The notes under the pieces are model-generated. The model was not told where the DNA came from. It saw only the letters and a list, made by a program, of their open reading frames with translations, and made no database searches. The position numbers and the translations under genes were made by a program. Positions 25,355 through 35,556 of a stretch of DNA of 64,000 nucleotides are shown here, piece by piece (within the stretch, counting starts at the first letter, position 1; every line of letters begins with the position of its first letter). The stretch spans positions 103,441-167,440 of the forward strand of contig NZ_QPJW01000002.1 in NCBI RefSeq assembly GCF_003337355.1, given 5' to 3'. Source of the DNA: Fontibacillus phaseoli (GTDB lineage Bacteria; Bacillota; Bacilli; Paenibacillales; Paenibacillaceae).

Positions 25355-26599
25355 TTAGCTTTGGTGGACCGGCCGCGGCATCTTGGATTTGTCGTTCTTC
25401 CCTTCACCCGATTCAGGTTTAACCATCACCAAAATCAGGATTACAGCCACAAGCGACACAGCGCCGATGACTATAAACATCCACATATGTCCTCCCCCTA
25501 CCAGCAGAGAAATTACCGGCGGGCCGAGTGATACTCCGATGAACCTCATGCTGCTGTAAATGGATGTAATCGTACCGCGCAGTTCTTTCTCGATACCTTC
25601 GGTGATCAGGGCGTCCGAGCTGGGCAGAACGATACCGATTCCGACCCCGCAAATGATCAGACATCCGATCACAAAATAAATATTGTTAAATAAACTGATG
25701 CCGAATAGAGCTCCGGTGGCGAGAACCAAGCCGATCACCCCGCACCATTTCATCAGCTTTTTATTTTTACCGATTTTCTTCCCGGTTAAATAAGACGCAA
25801 GACAGAGCGCAGCCAAGGGAATAGCCAGCACCAGCCCTTTCAGCACACCGTCGAGTCCATGCTTTTCCTCCAACTGATTCGACAAATAAAACAGCACGCT
25901 AAACAGCAAAAACATGCAAATACCGCCGATGGCAAAAATCGCGTACAACCAGCGTCCTTTTTCCGCAAACACTTGCTTTATGGACTGCATGAACTCCTTC
26001 AAGGGCTTAGCTTCGATTTTTCGCTCCGGCTCTTTGACCAAAAAAACGACGAGCACCAGCGAAATCAAGCATAACACAGGGATTGCAAGAAACGGTACAT
26101 ACCAGATCCACGCTCCAAGTAGAGCGCCTAAAATCGGACTCAGCACTTTGCCGAACGTATTTGAGGTTTCGATAATTCCCAGACTGTGGCTCACTTCATC
26201 GTCATCATCAAACATATCCCCCACCAGCGGAAGAACGATCGGAAATGCTCCAGCAGCCCCAATCCCCTGCAGCAGCCTCCCGGCGATAATGATCCAATAG
26301 ACGGTCAGACCGTCGGCAAACCAGGAAGCCGCACCGGATATGCCGCCTCCGGCGGCGGCGATGATCAAGCTGGGGATAATAATTTTTTTCCGGCCCCACT
26401 TGTCCGAGAGATAGCCGGCGACCGGAATTAGCAAAATAGCGACGACCGCGTAAACCGTAATGAGCATGCTTACCTGAAGAGAGGATACGCCCAGTTCACG
26501 TGAAATCTGCGGCAATATCGGAATCAGCATGGAATTGCCCAGCGTCATGATGAGCGGGATAGATGCAAGCGCAGCCAAATCCCCCTTTTTGTTGTCCAT
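25355..26599 (-). CDS. MFS drug/siderophore-type exporter
   Basis: A 12-helix major facilitator of 414 residues. The motif-A loop GYLSDKWGRKKI (about residue 62) and the exporter motif-C-like GxxxGPxxG region (LSPILGALLGAW, about 152) point to the drug:H+ antiporter DHA1 group; Bacillus YmfD-like bacillibactin exporters are similar. An unusual acidic loop, MFDDDDEVSH (about residue 130), stands out. There is no adjacent regulator. The substrate cannot be named. Confidence 0.85.
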   Translation of the reverse strand: MDNKKGDLAALASIPLIMTLGNSMLIPILPQISRELGVSSLQVSMLITVYAVVAILLIPVAGYLSDKWGRKKIIIPSLIIAAAGGGISGAASWFADGLTVYWIIIAGRLLQGIGAAGAFPIVLPLVGDMFDDDDEVSHSLGIIETSNTFGKVLSPILGALLGAWIWYVPFLAIPVLCLISLVLVVFLVKEPERKIEAKPLKEFMQSIKQVFAEKGRWLYAIFAIGGICMFLLFSVLFYLSNQLEEKHGLDGVLKGLVLAIPLAALCLASYLTGKKIGKNKKLMKWCGVIGLVLATGALFGISLFNNIYFVIGCLIICGVGIGIVLPSSDALITEGIEKELRGTITSIYSSMRFIGVSLGPPVISLLVGGGHMWMFIVIGAVSLVAVILILVMVKPESGEGKNDKSKMPRPVHQS

Positions 26600-26686
26600 C
26601 TTGCAGCCACCCTTCGGAGTCGATAAATGATTCCATAAAGGGTAGTTTGGTTAATTAGCAATAATTTATACCGTGCGTATGCCCGG

Positions 26687-29027
26687 TCATATTTGGACGT
26701 ATGCCGCTTTGCCCGCCTCACGGATAAACCTGCTCGGTTCGCCAATGGAATACAGGTGGAGCAAATGCATAGCTCTTGTACATGCCGTATAAAAGAGTTT
26801 CCGCTCCGTCTCGCGCGTATACTTGCGGTCCGATCCGTCGTAAATCAGAACGGCATCGAACTCCACCCCTTTGGCGAGATAAGCCGGGATGATATGGATT
26901 CCTTTTTCAAAAGACAGCGTCGTCTTCTTGATTAGCTTCACTGGCAGATCGGAAGATAACGCTTCGTAAGCCTCGAGGCTCTCGGCGGCGGTTTTGCAAA
27001 TGACGGCGATCATGTCGTACCCTTCCTTCCGCAAAGCCGAGATGTGCTGACGAATCCGGCGATGCAGGTCATCGCGATCATCAATGATTTGAACCTCCGG
27101 CTTCTCGCCTTCCCGGTTGAACGGAACGATGGCTTCCCCGCCCGGAACCATGCCCCGCGTAAACTCGACGATTTCACGGGTCGAGCGGTAGCTTTGCACC
27201 AGCGTGATCAATTCGCTCTCGGATTCCCCATACAGATCGCTCAGGGTCGTCGACTGTTGCAACACCGAAGCATGCGCGTAGATCGCCTGGTTCAGGTCGC
27301 CGAGCGCAGTCATGCGGGCGCGCGGAAACAGGAGTTTGAGGAAATACAGCTGAAACGGCGAATAATCCTGAGCCTCGTCGATAATGACGTGACGGATGGC
27401 GGTATTGGATCGGAAGCCCAAAATAAGTTCTTTTAAATACAGGAACGGGGTGGCATCTTCATAAAACAATTCCCCGTCCCTGATTTTTTGCAAAGTCTGG
27501 CTGCAAATGGCATCCCAATCCTCCGGCAGTTCTCCCCCGCCGACTTCCTTCATCAGTTCCCTCTGCTGAAAGAGTTGGCTGTACAGTTTCGTCACATCCA
27601 CAAAGCGCAACGATTTGATCCAGCGTCGAAGCGGTTTAAGCCGATCACTAACGACCTTTTTGGCAAGGATGATCTTTTCTTCTTCATAGTCGCTGAACAG
27701 TTCACTCCGGCCCTTCTGGTTCCGGCGCATGCGTTGATAAGCCCGCTGATAATCCTCGGTATCCAGCAATTGAATCTGCTCCTCCACCCAAGGTTCATGA
27801 ATCTCGTTCTTGCCAAAGGCCGCAAGTTCCTTCAGCAGCCATTCCTTCAGCAATTCACAGCGGTTGGCCAAAGTAATGGCGGGATCGTAGGCGTAAAACG
27901 CCCGCTTGATCTCATCCGCCCCGATAATTTCCTTTCCCTGAAAGCGGATCGGCTTGAACTTCATTTCTTTTCGTTCAAGAAGTAACTTATAGCGATTAAA
28001 AGCATCCAGAAACTCGGACGAAGATTTGTAACGAATTCCGTTGATCCTTGCGGCATAGGCCTCGTCCTCTTCGCCGGATAGTACGTATTCTATCTGAATG
28101 AACGGGTCCTCCAGTTGGTATTCCCGGCCCAAGCGGTGTTCCAAATATTCCTGGAACGTCGTTTGCAGCATATTCTCTTCTCCGAGTTCCGGAAGAACCG
28201 TTGAGACATAGCTATTGAACATCGGATTGGGTGAAAAAAGAATCATCTGGTCGGCCTGAAGCGTGTCGCGGTGCTTGTAGAGCAGATAAGCGACCCGTTG
28301 CAGTGCGGCGGATGTTTTGCCGCTTCCCGCCGCTCCCTGCACGATCAGCATACGGCTTTTGTCATTGCGAATAATCCGGTTTTGTTCACGCTGGATGGTG
28401 GCTACGATGCTTTTCATCTGGGCGTCCGAGCTCCGGCTAAGCACCTGCTGAAGCAGTTCGTCGCCGATCGTAACACCGGTATCGAACATCACCTTGATCT
28501 CGCGCCCACGAATAACAAACTGTCGTTTCAGCGACATTTCGCCCTCAATCGTCCCCGAAGGCGTCTCGTATGCGGCAGGGCCGGGGACACTGTCGTAATA
28601 CAGATTCGAAATCGGTGCCCGCCAGTCATACACGAGAAAGGAGTCTTCCCCTTCATTCAGAAGCGAGGCAATCCCGAGATAAATCGATTCCTCGCCATAC
28701 CCTTTCTCGGCAAAGTCGATCCGCCCGAAGTACGGCGACTGCTTCAGCCGTTTCATTTTGCCTAATGCGGCCGATGCATGCTGATGGCTCTTCTCCCTTT
28801 CCGAGAGCACTTGAGATTGCTGACGCAAGCTGGTTGATGTTTCTCCAAGGTCATCCGCTTCAGCGAAGTTGACGGTAACCTCATCCCAAAATTCCTTCCG
28901 CATCGTCACGACATCTTCGCGAATATGACCAACCTCGATCTCCAACCGCGTGATATTGTCGTCAATCCGGTCTGCCACAACTTCCACACGTTGCTGTTCT
29001 TCCTGCCATGCATTGTCCGTACCGCTC
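26687..29027 (-). CDS. helD: RNA polymerase recycling motor HelD
   Basis: HelD is a UvrD/Rep-like SF1 ATPase that removes stalled RNA polymerase from DNA. The protein is 780 residues, close to Bacillus HelD. It has an N-terminal antiparallel coiled-coil arm that enters the polymerase secondary channel (about residues 1-90). Walker A is VQGAAGSGKTSAALQR (about residue 230), with ALGDLNQAIY and VIIDEAQDYSPFQ as helicase motifs. The start is a GTG (29027-29029) with AGAGGAGCGATCAAT upstream. Confidence 0.93.
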
Positions 29028-29089
29028 ACATTGATCGCTCCTCTTGATATGCTGACTTTTTACGTTCATCCTTCTATATGAATAACCTA

Positions 29090-29285
29090 TTGACATTCGT
29101 AATTATTCGTGATATAATCCCATTAGGATATTCATGTTCTATGAAAATATTTTGACAGTCCATGTTTTATTGTATCCATTTTATGCGATAATTTCAACCA
29201 CTTGCTCATCTTTTTTCTCTGCATGTCAATATAGAATATAACCATCTAATACGAAAGTCCCGCCGTTAGGCAGGACTTTTTTTAA
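29090..29285 (+). ncRNA. Candidate small RNA: consensus promoter to terminator, no clear gene
   Basis: A perfect sigma-A promoter, TTGACA (29090-29095), 17 bp, TATAAT (29113-29118), is followed after about 135 bp by a terminator hairpin (AAAGTCC...GGACTTT with seven T, 29254-29285). The only coding frame between is 35 codons from an ATG at 29134 with a weak AGGA site. The transcript would be about 160 nt and runs opposite to helD and its neighbour. Confidence 0.5.
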
Positions 29286-29288
29286 TGT

Positions 29289-30311
29289 CTAAGCTTCCCC
29301 GGATGCCTGGCTATGATCTGCCAAACGGTTTAAACGCTCCAATTGATGTCCGTATTCATACATCTCCGCAGATACGATCGACAGACGAAGAACCCCTTCC
29401 CGTTGCGCAGCATACCGGTCCAGCATTCCGCGCAGAAACTCGTCATTGTCATGTTCAAATTGCTCGGCTTCCAGAAAGTTCGGCTTTAATTTGTCGTCAA
29501 ACTTCAGCATGATATGTTCGTGAAATTTGATAAGCTTCTCCAATTGCTGATCAAATTCGTGATTCAATTCCGGCGTACGCACCGCCTGAAAATAATGCTG
29601 CTCCACCGCATCCAGTACCTCGTAGCCTTTCCTTAACGTTTTTAGCATCTGTTTATATACTACGAGTTGCCGACTCTCGCTGAACTTTGGCGTCTTGAGT
29701 TTTTTCTGGTCTTCTTCCATCAGCTTGTATTTATCGACCAGCGAGTTGATCGTATCTTCAAGCTTGCGCTTTTCGCTCCGGAACACCGCCTCCTTGATCT
29801 CGTCCGAGATGGCGGTCCTCATCAGCAGGGACAACTGGTCAAAAGTCTGCCGGATTTGGTGAATATACTGCACTCTCGGCTTCGGCGGGAACACCAAAAT
29901 ATTGATCACGAACGCCGAGACGATCCCCACCAAACTGAGCGAGAACCGATTCAGCGCAAATTCCCATTGCCCGGACGCTTCCATGACGGAAACGACCGTA
30001 ACGAGCGTAATTCCGATCGTATCGCCCATTTTCAATTTAAGACAAATCATAATTACAAGAATACATACCAGTCCGACGGCGATGGGTTCATTAGAAAACA
30101 GCATTCCGCCCAACATGGCTAAAATGGCGCCCAGCGTGTTGGTTTGCAGTTGGTCCAGTAAATATCTCCAGGACCTGTAGATGGAAGGCTGCATGGCAAA
30201 GATCGATGCTACCGCCGCGATGACCGGTGGGGATAGGTCAAACCAACTTACCACGTATAATGCCAAAGTAACAGCCAGTCCTGTCTTCAACATTCTAGCG
30301 CCAAACGTCAC
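29289..30311 (-). CDS. Aromatic acid exporter family (ArAE_1/DUF939) membrane protein
   Basis: A 340-residue protein. Four or five membrane helices fill residues 1-140, with the family block SPPVIAAVASIFAMQPSIYRSWRYLLDQLQTN near residue 27. A long cytoplasmic helical domain follows (about 145-330, rich in Lys/Glu heptads). Related proteins are annotated as aromatic acid exporters on weak evidence, so the function is provisional. The start is a GTG at 30311, eight bases after AGGAGG. Confidence 0.82.
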   Translation of the reverse strand: MTFGARMLKTGLAVTLALYVVSWFDLSPPVIAAVASIFAMQPSIYRSWRYLLDQLQTNTLGAILAMLGGMLFSNEPIAVGLVCILVIMICLKLKMGDTIGITLVTVVSVMEASGQWEFALNRFSLSLVGIVSAFVINILVFPPKPRVQYIHQIRQTFDQLSLLMRTAISDEIKEAVFRSEKRKLEDTINSLVDKYKLMEEDQKKLKTPKFSESRQLVVYKQMLKTLRKGYEVLDAVEQHYFQAVRTPELNHEFDQQLEKLIKFHEHIMLKFDDKLKPNFLEAEQFEHDNDEFLRGMLDRYAAQREGVLRLSIVSAEMYEYGHQLERLNRLADHSQASGEA

Positions 30312-30438
30312 AACAAATTCCTCCTGTTACTTCTCTCTCATGTCATTTTTACCCGAATTGAAATGATTTCGCTCATTTTGTCAACAATATATCATTGTAA
30401 GGCCCAAATTATTCTAAACGAAGAGGTGGAAAAAGTCT

Positions 30439-30963
30439 ATGAATCAACTGAAAGGTCTTGCCGCAGTAACCGGGCTGGTCTTGATCCTAACTTTGGTCCC
30501 TGCAGCAGTAGGACACGTCTACGCGGATACTCCGCATGCCGTGCAAAAAACGGCGACTCCGGAATCCAAAAACCCGCATCCCCGGCATCCGCATCCTCCC
30601 TTTCGCCATCTTCATGGCGGACATATCGTAAAAGATACGGCAGACCTGCTCGGAATGGAGCCTAAAGACATCATGGAGCAGTTAAAACAAGGCAAAACGT
30701 TGCTGCAAATCGCACAGGTCCGCAAAGGCTGGAGCGAAGAAGAATATCTCAAAAAGCTGACTGATACCGCTTCGCGCAACATCGACAAAGCTGTCGCGGA
30801 GAACAAAATAGATGCTGAAAAAGCATCCAGGCTGAAAGCTATTTTGCCGGAAAAATTCAAAAGGGTCATTCACCGCACCTGGAAAGATAACCATTCCGGT
30901 CATCCGGCCCTGGATTACCAGAACAACCAGATCCATTGGGTTAAGCCCTCGGCTAACCCCTGA
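30439..30963 (+). CDS. Secreted His-rich protein with helical repeats
   Basis: A 174-residue protein with a signal peptide (cleavage likely after AVGHVYA, about residue 29) and a His/Pro segment (HPRHPHPPFRHLHGGH) that could bind metal. A helical part follows, containing LLGMEPKDIMEQLKQGKTLLQIAQ, a unit common in small exported proteins of Firmicutes and Actinobacteria. No enzymatic motif. The ATG has GAGGTGG ten bases upstream and the gene has its own terminator. Confidence 0.75.
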   Translation: MNQLKGLAAVTGLVLILTLVPAAVGHVYADTPHAVQKTATPESKNPHPRHPHPPFRHLHGGHIVKDTADLLGMEPKDIMEQLKQGKTLLQIAQVRKGWSEEEYLKKLTDTASRNIDKAVAENKIDAEKASRLKAILPEKFKRVIHRTWKDNHSGHPALDYQNNQIHWVKPSANP

Positions 30964-30989
30964 GCAAACCATTGCCCCGGAAGCAAAAA

Positions 30990-31028
30990 GACGGAGGAAT
31001 CCCCAATTGCGGCGGTTCCTCCGTTTTA
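30990..31028 (+). terminator. Terminator after the His-rich secreted protein gene
   Basis: Arms ACGGAGGAA and TTCCTCCGT with a T run (30991-31028), between convergent genes. Confidence 0.78.
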
Positions 31029-31066
31029 GCCAATCCTATGAAATCTATGCTGTATAAGGCGATGAT

Positions 31067-32125
31067 TTAACTATCGCTTGCAGGCGGCGGAAGCCGCTTC
31101 CCGGTTCCGGTAGGGACCTCCAGGATATCGAGCAGAAACATGAAGATAGGCACACCTACGATCAACCCCCACACTCCAAAGAAATGCTCCGATACGAGCA
31201 AGATCATAAACGTATAGAAGATCGGCAAATGAGTCTTGTTAGACATGAATTTCGGATTCAGGAAATACGTTTCAACCGCATGAACCACGGCGATCATAAT
31301 TAAAACGTAGACGATTTTGATGAACCCGCCGATTTTGAAGGCGATCGCGCAAAGCGGGATCAGGGAAAAAATAACGCCCATGACCGGAATGAGGCCCAGT
31401 AAAAAGATCATGATACCCAGCGCGATCAAATTCGGAAAACCGAAGATCCACAAGAAAATCGTAGAAAGCACGGCATTAACCAAGGCGATCAAAAATTGGA
31501 CTTCGATTACTTTTCCGAACGATTGAACGAACTTTTTGCCGAAGTACTCCAATTCAAGAAACAGGATGGACGCCCGGCTGGCTTTGAATTTCGAAGTGAA
31601 ATTGGTGACCTTCTCTTTTTCAAGCAAAAAGAAAAGGCTAAGTATAATGGCTACGAACAAATTGAGGCTCCATTTGCCGATATCTGAGATCGTACTGATC
31701 AAGAAGTTAAACCCGCTGTCTATGTAAGCGGAAAGATCGATATCTTTGAGAGACTCCACAAGGAAATTCAATATCAGATTGTCGGGCAGATCGCTCGGCG
31801 GATTGTCATAGAATGATATGACCTGGTTTACCAAATCCGTCAATTCGGCAATAAATACGGGCAGGTAGTAATAAATTGCGGCTACCAGCAGCGTAATCAT
31901 CGCGACGTAAATCAGTAGAATCGTAATTTTTCGGTTAATGCGGACGACCTTATCCACATTCCGGGTGATGAAATTGTGCAGACGATTGATGAGATAAGTA
32001 AGGATGAAAGTTATAAGTATCATATTGAGCATACTTCGCGAATAATAAAGCACCAAAACAACAAATAACAGAGCAAGCACCCTGCGGAAACCCGGAATTT
32101 GAAACAGTTCTTTAAAAAACGTCAT
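31067..32125 (-). CDS. AI-2E family (PerM-type) membrane permease
   Basis: A 352-residue polytopic membrane protein of the AI-2E/PerM family, with about seven or eight membrane segments. The conserved central part reads FLWIFGFPNLIALGIMIFLLGLIPVMG, and the C-terminal helix reads HFFGVWGLIVGVPIFMFLLDIL. Members include autoinducer-2 exporters, Na+/H+ antiporters and proteins of unknown role, so the substrate is open. The ATG at 32125 was used; a TTG three codons upstream is possible. Confidence 0.85.
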   Translation of the reverse strand: MTFFKELFQIPGFRRVLALLFVVLVLYYSRSMLNMILITFILTYLINRLHNFITRNVDKVVRINRKITILLIYVAMITLLVAAIYYYLPVFIAELTDLVNQVISFYDNPPSDLPDNLILNFLVESLKDIDLSAYIDSGFNFLISTISDIGKWSLNLFVAIILSLFFLLEKEKVTNFTSKFKASRASILFLELEYFGKKFVQSFGKVIEVQFLIALVNAVLSTIFLWIFGFPNLIALGIMIFLLGLIPVMGVIFSLIPLCAIAFKIGGFIKIVYVLIMIAVVHAVETYFLNPKFMSNKTHLPIFYTFMILLVSEHFFGVWGLIVGVPIFMFLLDILEVPTGTGKRLPPPASDS

Positions 32126-32315
32126 TATACGCAACCTGCTCCCTCATAAATAGACTTCGATAAAACCTATGAATTCATCTTAAGCGAGCCGGAGTAAGAA
32201 AAGCAAGTCAGCAGGCATGGTCTCTTTTTTTGCAATACCGCACCCGCACATCAGGCCGCTCCCAATCACTTTACCGCATCAACGCTTTAAGGTTTCTTCA
32301 CTGGTGTGTAAGTTC

Positions 32316-32344
32316 TTGCCAATTTAAATTTCCAGGCATATAAT
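32316..32344 (+). promoter_or_regulatory. Sigma-A promoter of the T-box transcript
   Basis: TTGCCA (32316-32321), 17-bp spacer, perfect TATAAT (32339-32344). The start of transcription is expected near 32351. Confidence 0.82.
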
Positions 32345-32369
32345 CTCGAATAAATTACGTAATAATCAT

Positions 32370-32620
32370 TCCGAAGGACTATGACGGAGAAAAGTAAGCG
32401 AATGCGTCCAAACAGGGACGGTGGTGCCGGAGACTGAGAGCACCCCGCTGGAGCCGCGCCGCCGAAGTTCGCTCCCGAGTCGATTCCTGAACAGCCGTTT
32501 GCCGGCTAGTAGGGAACTCCGGCCGCACACCGTTATCCGTGTCTAAGCTGAGAAACCAGAAGGTTGTCTAACAAGGGTGGTACCGCGGTAACCCCGTCCC
32601 TTGATAGGCAGCCTTTTCTG
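32370..32620 (+). ncRNA. T-box riboswitch controlling chorismate mutase/DAHP synthase
   Basis: The diagnostic T-box sequence AAGGGTGGTACCGCGG is at 32573-32588. It is overlapped by a terminator with an 18-bp stem (32560-32577 with 32598-32615) ending in TTTT. A long upstream stem I is present, beginning GGAGAAAAGTAAGCG with a GGTGGTG distal element. Uncharged tRNA would stabilise the antiterminator and turn on the aromatic pathway gene. The specifier codon was not settled by eye; TTC (Phe), in GAAGTTCGC on the 3' side of stem I, is one candidate. Confidence 0.93.
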
Positions 32621-32709
32621 CGTTTACGGTTGGCAAACACGTTTTTTGATCCAGTTGAGTACATCATCGGTCAGCATTTAAATCAAAAAATAAAAGGAGT
32701 GAAAGTAAC

Positions 32710-33786
32710 ATGAGTCAACCTTTGGAGGAATTAAGAGAACAATTGGACGGCATCAATCATGAACTTCTAAAGCTGTTAAACAAACGCGCCGAAATCGTAC
32801 GGAGTATCGGAGAAATCAAAGACAAACAAGGAGTGCCGAAATTCGATCCCGTACGGGAAAGAGCGATGCTCGAAGAATTGACCCGGCAAAATCCTGGACC
32901 TTTCAAGGACGCAGAGGTCAAGCACATTTTCAAGGAGATCTTCAAAGCTTCTTTGAATCTTCAAGAGGAAGATCATAAACAGCAACTGCTTGTCAGCCGA
33001 AAAAAACAGCCCGAAAATACCGTAATCGATGTGCTTGGCACTCCGGTCGGCGGAGGTTCCCAAGTCATGATCGCGGGACCTTGCTCCGTGGAATCTTATG
33101 AGCAGCTGCGGACCGTCGCTTCCGCCTTAAAGGATGCAGGAGTCAAGGTGATGCGCGGCGGCGCCTTTAAACCGAGAACATCGCCTTACGATTTTCAGGG
33201 TCTTGGCATTGAAGGCTTGAAAATGCTCAAGGAAGTTGCGGCCGAATTCGGGCTGGCCACGATTAGCGAAATTGTTCATCCCGCACATATCGAACTCGCG
33301 GAGCAATATATCGACGTCATTCAAATCGGTGCCCGCAACATGCAAAATTTCGAACTGTTAAAAGCCGCAGGGGAAGCAAACATCCCCGTGCTGTTGAAGC
33401 GAGGGATCGCCGCTACGCTGGAGGAGTTCGTTCACGCTGCTGAATATATTGCCGTAAACGGAAATTCAAGAGTCATGCTGATCGAACGCGGCATCCGCAC
33501 TTATGAAAAATGGACGCGCAACACGCTGGACATTTCAGCAGTACCGCTGCTGAAACAGGAGACCCATCTCCCGGTGCTCGTGGATGTCAGTCACTCGACG
33601 GGCCGGAAGGACATCTTGCTCCCTTGCGCCAAAGCGGCTCTGGCCGCCGGTGCCGACGGGATCATGGTGGAAGTTCACCCCGAACCGCAAGTAGCCTTGT
33701 CCGACGCCGCCCAGCAGCTCAACATTCCCCAGTTCCAGGAACTTTGGGAAGGAATCCGCCTTTCCGGTCTATTCAAGGAAGCTTAA
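32710..33786 (+). CDS. aroF: Bifunctional chorismate mutase / 3-deoxy-7-phosphoheptulonate synthase
   Basis: The enzyme joins phosphoenolpyruvate and erythrose-4-phosphate, the first step of the shikimate pathway. The N-terminal AroQ chorismate mutase domain (about residues 1-90) mainly serves as the feedback sensor for chorismate/prephenate. The 358 residues match the Bacillus AroA(G)-type enzyme. Signature stretches are IAGPCSVES (about 120), [18 protein letters not shown] and [12 protein letters not shown] (metal His). The ATG follows AAAAGGAGTGAAAGTAAC. Expression depends on the T-box leader upstream. Confidence 0.96.
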   Translation: MSQPLEELREQLDGINHELLKLLNKRAEIVRSIGEIKDKQGVPKFDPVRERAMLEELTRQNPGPFKDAEVKHIFKEIFKASLNLQEEDHKQQLLVSRKKQPENTVIDVLGTPVGGGSQVMIAGPCSVESYEQLRTVASALKDAGVKVMRGGAFKPRTSPYDFQGLGIEGLKMLKEVAAEFGLATISEIVHPAHIELAEQYIDVIQIGARNMQNFELLKAAGEANIPVLLKRGIAATLEEFVHAAEYIAVNGNSRVMLIERGIRTYEKWTRNTLDISAVPLLKQETHLPVLVDVSHSTGRKDILLPCAKAALAAGADGIMVEVHPEPQVALSDAAQQLNIPQFQELWEGIRLSGLFKEA

Positions 33787-33806
33787 TTTTAATAAAAACT
33801 GCCTAC

Positions 33807-34895
33807 TTAAAACCTACACAATACCGGTTTCACGCAAACCGGCTTGGAGACGGTAGCTGTTTGGCCGGTGGACTGCAATCTGCCGTTTTCGCGATCTACC
33901 CGGAACAAAACCAGATTGTTCGAATCTCGATTAGCGACAATTAAATGATTTCCGGACGGAGTAAGGGCGAAATGTCGAGGGTGGCCGCCTTCGGTCGACA
34001 CATGCTCCACATAAGACAATCTCCCGGATTCCGGATGAATGCCGAATTGAACGATGCTGTCATGGCCGCGGTTTGACCCGTAAAGAAACATCCCGTCCCG
34101 GGAAATCGCTATTTCCGCAGTCGTATTTTCTCCTTCAAAGTCATCCGGCAAAGTCGACAGCGTCTCCATCGGGGTCAATCGGCCGCTCTCCACATCGTAC
34201 TGGAAGGACGTTATTGAATTTCCGACTTCGTTAATCGAATATATAAATTTCCCTCCGGGATGAAAGGCCAGATGACGCGGGCCCGATCCGGGCGGTGTCA
34301 TGGCATCGCCCACCGGCTGTAATGTACCGTTTTCCGTATCCACGGCATAGGTGCGCACCAGATCCAGCCCCAGATCGGCGACCAGCATATGCCGATTATC
34401 CGGACTGAACAGAGCAGAGTGAGGGTGCGGACGATCCTGTCTTACAGGGTCTGCTCCATGTCCCTCATGCTGCTGTTCATCCGATAGTTCAAGCAGCACT
34501 CCGTCGGCTGCGAGTTTGATCAGCCCCACGTTCCCTCCATGGTAACCGGATACTGCCAAAAACTTAAATTCATGATCAATTTGAATATGCGACGTTGAAG
34601 GCCGGATCGTTCTGATCCGGTTAATTTCCGTCAGACTTCCTGCAGCAGCATCGATGGAAAAAGACACCGCTTCTCCGGATCTTCCCCCATCTTCACTTTT
34701 CGCTTCCGAGATGGCATAAAGTTTACCACTACGTGCATTTACGCTTACAAACGTCGGATTTTTCAAACCCGATGCGGCATCCAGAGAGGCGAATTCACCC
34801 GTGCTTTCATCCAATTCATATACATAAACTCCGGTGTCCGCCGGTTCGGCGTAGGAACCGATAAACAGCAGCAAACGCTCTTTTGCTTCTGACAA
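33807..34895 (-). CDS. pgl: Lactonase-family seven-bladed beta-propeller (6-phosphogluconolactonase-like)
   Basis: A 362-residue protein of the lactonase family (Bacillus YkgB/Pgl type). It probably hydrolyses 6-phosphogluconolactone in the pentose phosphate pathway. Repeated propeller blades are visible (GVYVYELDESTGEF, VRTYAVDTENGTLQPVGD, LVLFRVDRENGRL), and family motifs such as DRPHPHSALFSPDNRHMLVADLGLD and GSGPRHLAFHPGGKF are intact. The start is a TTG after AAGGAGGCAATTATTC. It converges with aroF. Confidence 0.88.
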   Translation of the reverse strand: MSEAKERLLLFIGSYAEPADTGVYVYELDESTGEFASLDAASGLKNPTFVSVNARSGKLYAISEAKSEDGGRSGEAVSFSIDAAAGSLTEINRIRTIRPSTSHIQIDHEFKFLAVSGYHGGNVGLIKLAADGVLLELSDEQQHEGHGADPVRQDRPHPHSALFSPDNRHMLVADLGLDLVRTYAVDTENGTLQPVGDAMTPPGSGPRHLAFHPGGKFIYSINEVGNSITSFQYDVESGRLTPMETLSTLPDDFEGENTTAEIAISRDGMFLYGSNRGHDSIVQFGIHPESGRLSYVEHVSTEGGHPRHFALTPSGNHLIVANRDSNNLVLFRVDRENGRLQSTGQTATVSKPVCVKPVLCRF

Positions 34896-35130
34896 GAATA
34901 ATTGCCTCCTTTTTGTTTTAATTATATAAGATGAACTTTTGAATAGGATGCCTGCAAGGGAGTAAAATGATTCCGAAGGTACTTGCTCACATCTATTTCA
35001 ATAGTTCAACTTAAATAAAAAACATTACTTTTCTTTATTTTTCCCTAATCCCGCCCAAAAGTCCAGTCCGCCCATCCCATCTTTCTTAAAAATTTAAATA
35101 GATCCCCTACACAAAACGGTAAAAATATGG

Positions 35131-35149
35131 TATACTGCAAGCGCTTCCA
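35131..35149 (+). promoter_or_regulatory. Extended -10 promoter with overlapping catabolite-response (cre) element
   Basis: TGGTATACT (extended -10, ending at 35136) is followed directly by TGCAAGCGCTTCCA (35136-35149), a full match to the CcpA cre consensus TGNAANCGNWNNCW. Its position at the transcription start predicts repression by CcpA when a good carbon source is present. Confidence 0.72.
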
Positions 35150-35176
35150 CAACATCTTCTAAAGGGGGAATTTGGA

Positions 35177-35536
35177 ATGATGAATGTCGGACCGGAGAAA
35201 AAGGACGTGTACGATCTCAATCCGCACGATGCCTATTTCTTTAAAATCGGAGCCCACGAACTAGTTTGCTTCCACGGTAGAAATTACAGCATAAAACAGA
35301 GATTCTCTGCGGAACAAACCTCCAAACTGATATCGGACTCTTCTTTTTACCGTATCAGCACCAATTGCTACGTCAATCTGTTCAAAATTTCGGAAATCCG
35401 CAACAATGTGGTCATGTTCCGTGATGAAATCCACGGGATCAAGACGATCAACGTTCCGAGAAGAAACCTGGAACAGATTAAACGCCTGCTTCCTGCAAGC
35501 CGCCGCGGGGCAGAGGAGGTCAATCAGGTCGTCTAG
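35177..35536 (+). CDS. LytTR-domain DNA-binding protein
   Basis: A 119-residue stand-alone LytTR protein, without the receiver domain normally attached. The DNA-binding fold occupies residues 15-105 (FYRISTNCYVNLFKISEIRNNVVMF and VPRRNLEQIKRLL are typical). Such short LytTR regulators act without phosphorylation. The ATG follows AAAGGGGGAATTTGGA. The promoter overlaps a cre site, tying it to carbon status, and it sits next to an aldose-epimerase gene. Confidence 0.88.
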   Translation: MMNVGPEKKDVYDLNPHDAYFFKIGAHELVCFHGRNYSIKQRFSAEQTSKLISDSSFYRISTNCYVNLFKISEIRNNVVMFRDEIHGIKTINVPRRNLEQIKRLLPASRRGAEEVNQVV

Positions 35537-35556
35537 CGTCATCCGCTTAGAAAGAG

